A stretch of 35,896 nt of DNA from Rikenellaceae bacterium. Lineage in GTDB: Bacteria > Bacteroidota > Bacteroidia > Bacteroidales > Rikenellaceae. The stretch's first letter is position 1, and each line of letters starts with the position of its first letter. The translations under genes and the position numbers were made by a program. Below are positions 35,027 to 35,896 of the stretch, piece after piece. The stretch spans positions 1 to 35,896 of the forward strand of contig JAIECQ010000192.1 in the NCBI GenBank assembly GCA_029068395.1. The letters are read 5' to 3'. The notes under the pieces are model-generated. The model was not told where the DNA came from and made no database searches. It saw nothing but the letters and a program-made list of their open reading frames with translations.

Positions 35027-35088
35027 ACAGCTATCCTATAAATGTGTGAGGCGTATGTCGAAACACATTTATAGGATAGCTGTTTTTG
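35027..35088 (+). terminator. Hairpin H6 with T-run (E4 left end)
   Basis: Arms 35027-35047 and 35063-35083 pair perfectly over 21 bp, and TTTTT follows. The arm sequence shares little with H1-H5 beyond the pairing. The loop GAGGCGTATGTCGAA is the reverse complement of the loop type in H2 and H5, so the hairpin is flipped relative to its flanks. Confidence 0.7.
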
Positions 35089-35309
35089 GCCCTTGAGCTG
35101 AGTGCCTGAAGGATATTCAACAGGGGCCATGACCTCAACGGAAAAACGCGAAAGCAAAACAGAAAGCATAACAGTAGCACGACAAAGCATGGCGGGCAGC
35201 ACCGCAACCACAAGCAGCACAGCCGCAACCACCGGCACAGCGGAGAGCGCCCCGGGGCCTGCGGAGGGCACAGCGAGAAAGTTATGTGCATCACTGCCGT
35301 GACTAATTC

Positions 35310-35568
35310 ACCGCCCTACATATTACTCACCGATATGCGGCCCTCCGTGGGGCGAGGCTCCGGGCCGCTCGGGACTCGTTGCCTCGTCCCGGGCACAAGG
35401 AATTTTGGCTTACGGCATACTTCGTAATGCCGGTGATAAGGAATAGTGTGCGGTTTCGTTACACTCAGACTGCGCGGAGGGTTGCCTTAATTGCCATAGC
35501 TATTTACTGGTGCTCTCATTTCTTTTGCTTTCATTCCTTGGTGGTTGTGGGCCGACCGTAGGTCGGCC
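35310..35568 (+). other. Conserved multi-hairpin block in E4
   Basis: Stems at CGGGAC/GTCCCG (35370-35375/35386-35391) and GGCCGACC/GGTCGGCC (35550-35557/35561-35568) replace CGGGCT/AGCCCG and GGCCGGCGC/GCGCCGGCC of E1. Both sides of each stem changed together, which is good evidence that pairing matters. Confidence 0.65.
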
Positions 35569-35699
35569 TCATAGGGGAGGGTGTCAAGTGCATGGTTAAT
35601 TTTGGCCGCGAGGCGTGAAACAGGCGGGGGCTTTGTGCCTGTGCTGGCGGGACGGCTGGCTGACTGGAAATTTTGGGCGGTGGTTTGGCTGATTTCTGT

Positions 35700-35885
35700 T
35701 GCGCACCTAACGCCCCTTTGGCGTGAAGGAGCCACGGGCCGAGCCTGCGGAGGCAAGCGTGAAAGTGACGCGCATCACTGCCGTCCCTAATTCACTGTCA
35801 TATATATTACTTGGTGGGGTTACGGGCCTCCGCGGGGGGAGGGTCGGCCCGTTGCGGCTCGTGCCTCGCCGCCCTGCCGGTGCGA
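35700..35885 (+). repeat. GC-rich cassette-upstream module (E4)
   Basis: Copy of the module at 14200-14385, with the same landmarks. Its downstream cassette would lie outside the window. Confidence 0.7.
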
Positions 35886-35896
35886 TAGCCTGCCGG

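Larger units (their letters stand above)
34905..35896. mobile_element. Element E4, left part (continues past the window)
   Basis: It opens with two outer sites (34917, 34940), the GC-rich arm, hairpin H6, the inner GGCCCTTGAGCTGAG stretch, the multi-hairpin block, a T-rich insert as in E2, and the GC-rich module (35700-35885). The window stops where E1, E2 and E3 have another 150-200 nt before a cassette, so an eighth cassette is expected just beyond the edge. No gene in this stretch. Confidence 0.6.

Noticed and set aside
20740-35271. Minus-strand frames beginning MPSAGP..LSAVPVVAAVL in E2, E3 and E4, as possible conserved small proteins
   Set aside because: They start with GTG, lie in the repeated inner stretch of the elements, and drift out of frame between copies; in E1 the same stretch ends early. 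The similarity is explained by DNA conservation.

Overview
The window is chromosomal DNA from a member of the Bacteroidota, most likely order Bacteroidales; the family cannot be fixed from sequence alone. Three things point there. Several genes are preceded by Bacteroidota-type promoters (TAnnTTTG, in three cases with a TTTG-like -33 box 19-21 nt upstream), and I saw no Shine-Dalgarno-like sites in the leaders I read. One gene is a glycogen synthase/alpha-glucan phosphorylase fusion. There is also a gene for the futalosine route to menaquinone.

The ordinary genes are housekeeping and envelope functions. In order: a DEDDy exonuclease; recX and prmC; a patatin with a C-terminal barrel-like region; prfA and pyrF; the 1420-residue glycogen fusion; two tandem TetR-type regulators; mqnE; a membrane GT2 glycosyltransferase, an ECF sigma factor and rsmG on one strand; radA and sppA; mrp, waaA and a GT4 glycosyltransferase; tRNA-Gln(CUG); a CPA2 antiporter; and an M28 peptidase. 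PrmC and its substrate RF1 (prfA) are both present.

The unusual content lies between these genes. Seven copies of one cassette of about 195 bp (C1-C7) encode the C-terminal 63-65 residues of a FISUMP / C-type-lectin-like protein ending in SVRCVR. All but one copy (C5) end in the same TAA and run into nearly the same 45-nt 3' flank. C1 continues upstream as a longer reading frame beyond the window edge, C4 is a 5'-truncated gene, and C2, C3, C5, C6 and C7 are orphan 3' cassettes without a start region. The flanks are nearly or fully identical, but the cassettes differ at many codons, and in the comparable copies almost only at codon positions 1 and 2 of NNY codons. That is the signature of adenine-directed mutagenesis by a diversity-generating retroelement (DGR). 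No reverse transcriptase and no template repeat are visible here.

Three of the orphan cassettes (C5, C6, C7) sit inside large non-coding elements (E1 13527-15165, E2 20570-22370, E3 29295-31225). A fourth element (E4, 34905 onward) runs off the window before its expected cassette. E1 and E2 have long inverted ends. Each end carries iterated sites of the form TTGCTGGCACTGCC at 20- or 23-nt spacing, a GC-rich arm, and a 21-22-bp hairpin followed by a T-run. Inside lie a block of small hairpins and a conserved GC-rich module. Stem sequences change between copies while pairing is kept. My reading is a family of non-autonomous elements that disperse DGR-type variable repeats, or silent donor cassettes, while placing inward-facing terminators at both ends. 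The parts and their similarity are seen directly; mobility, DGR action and any switching are inference.
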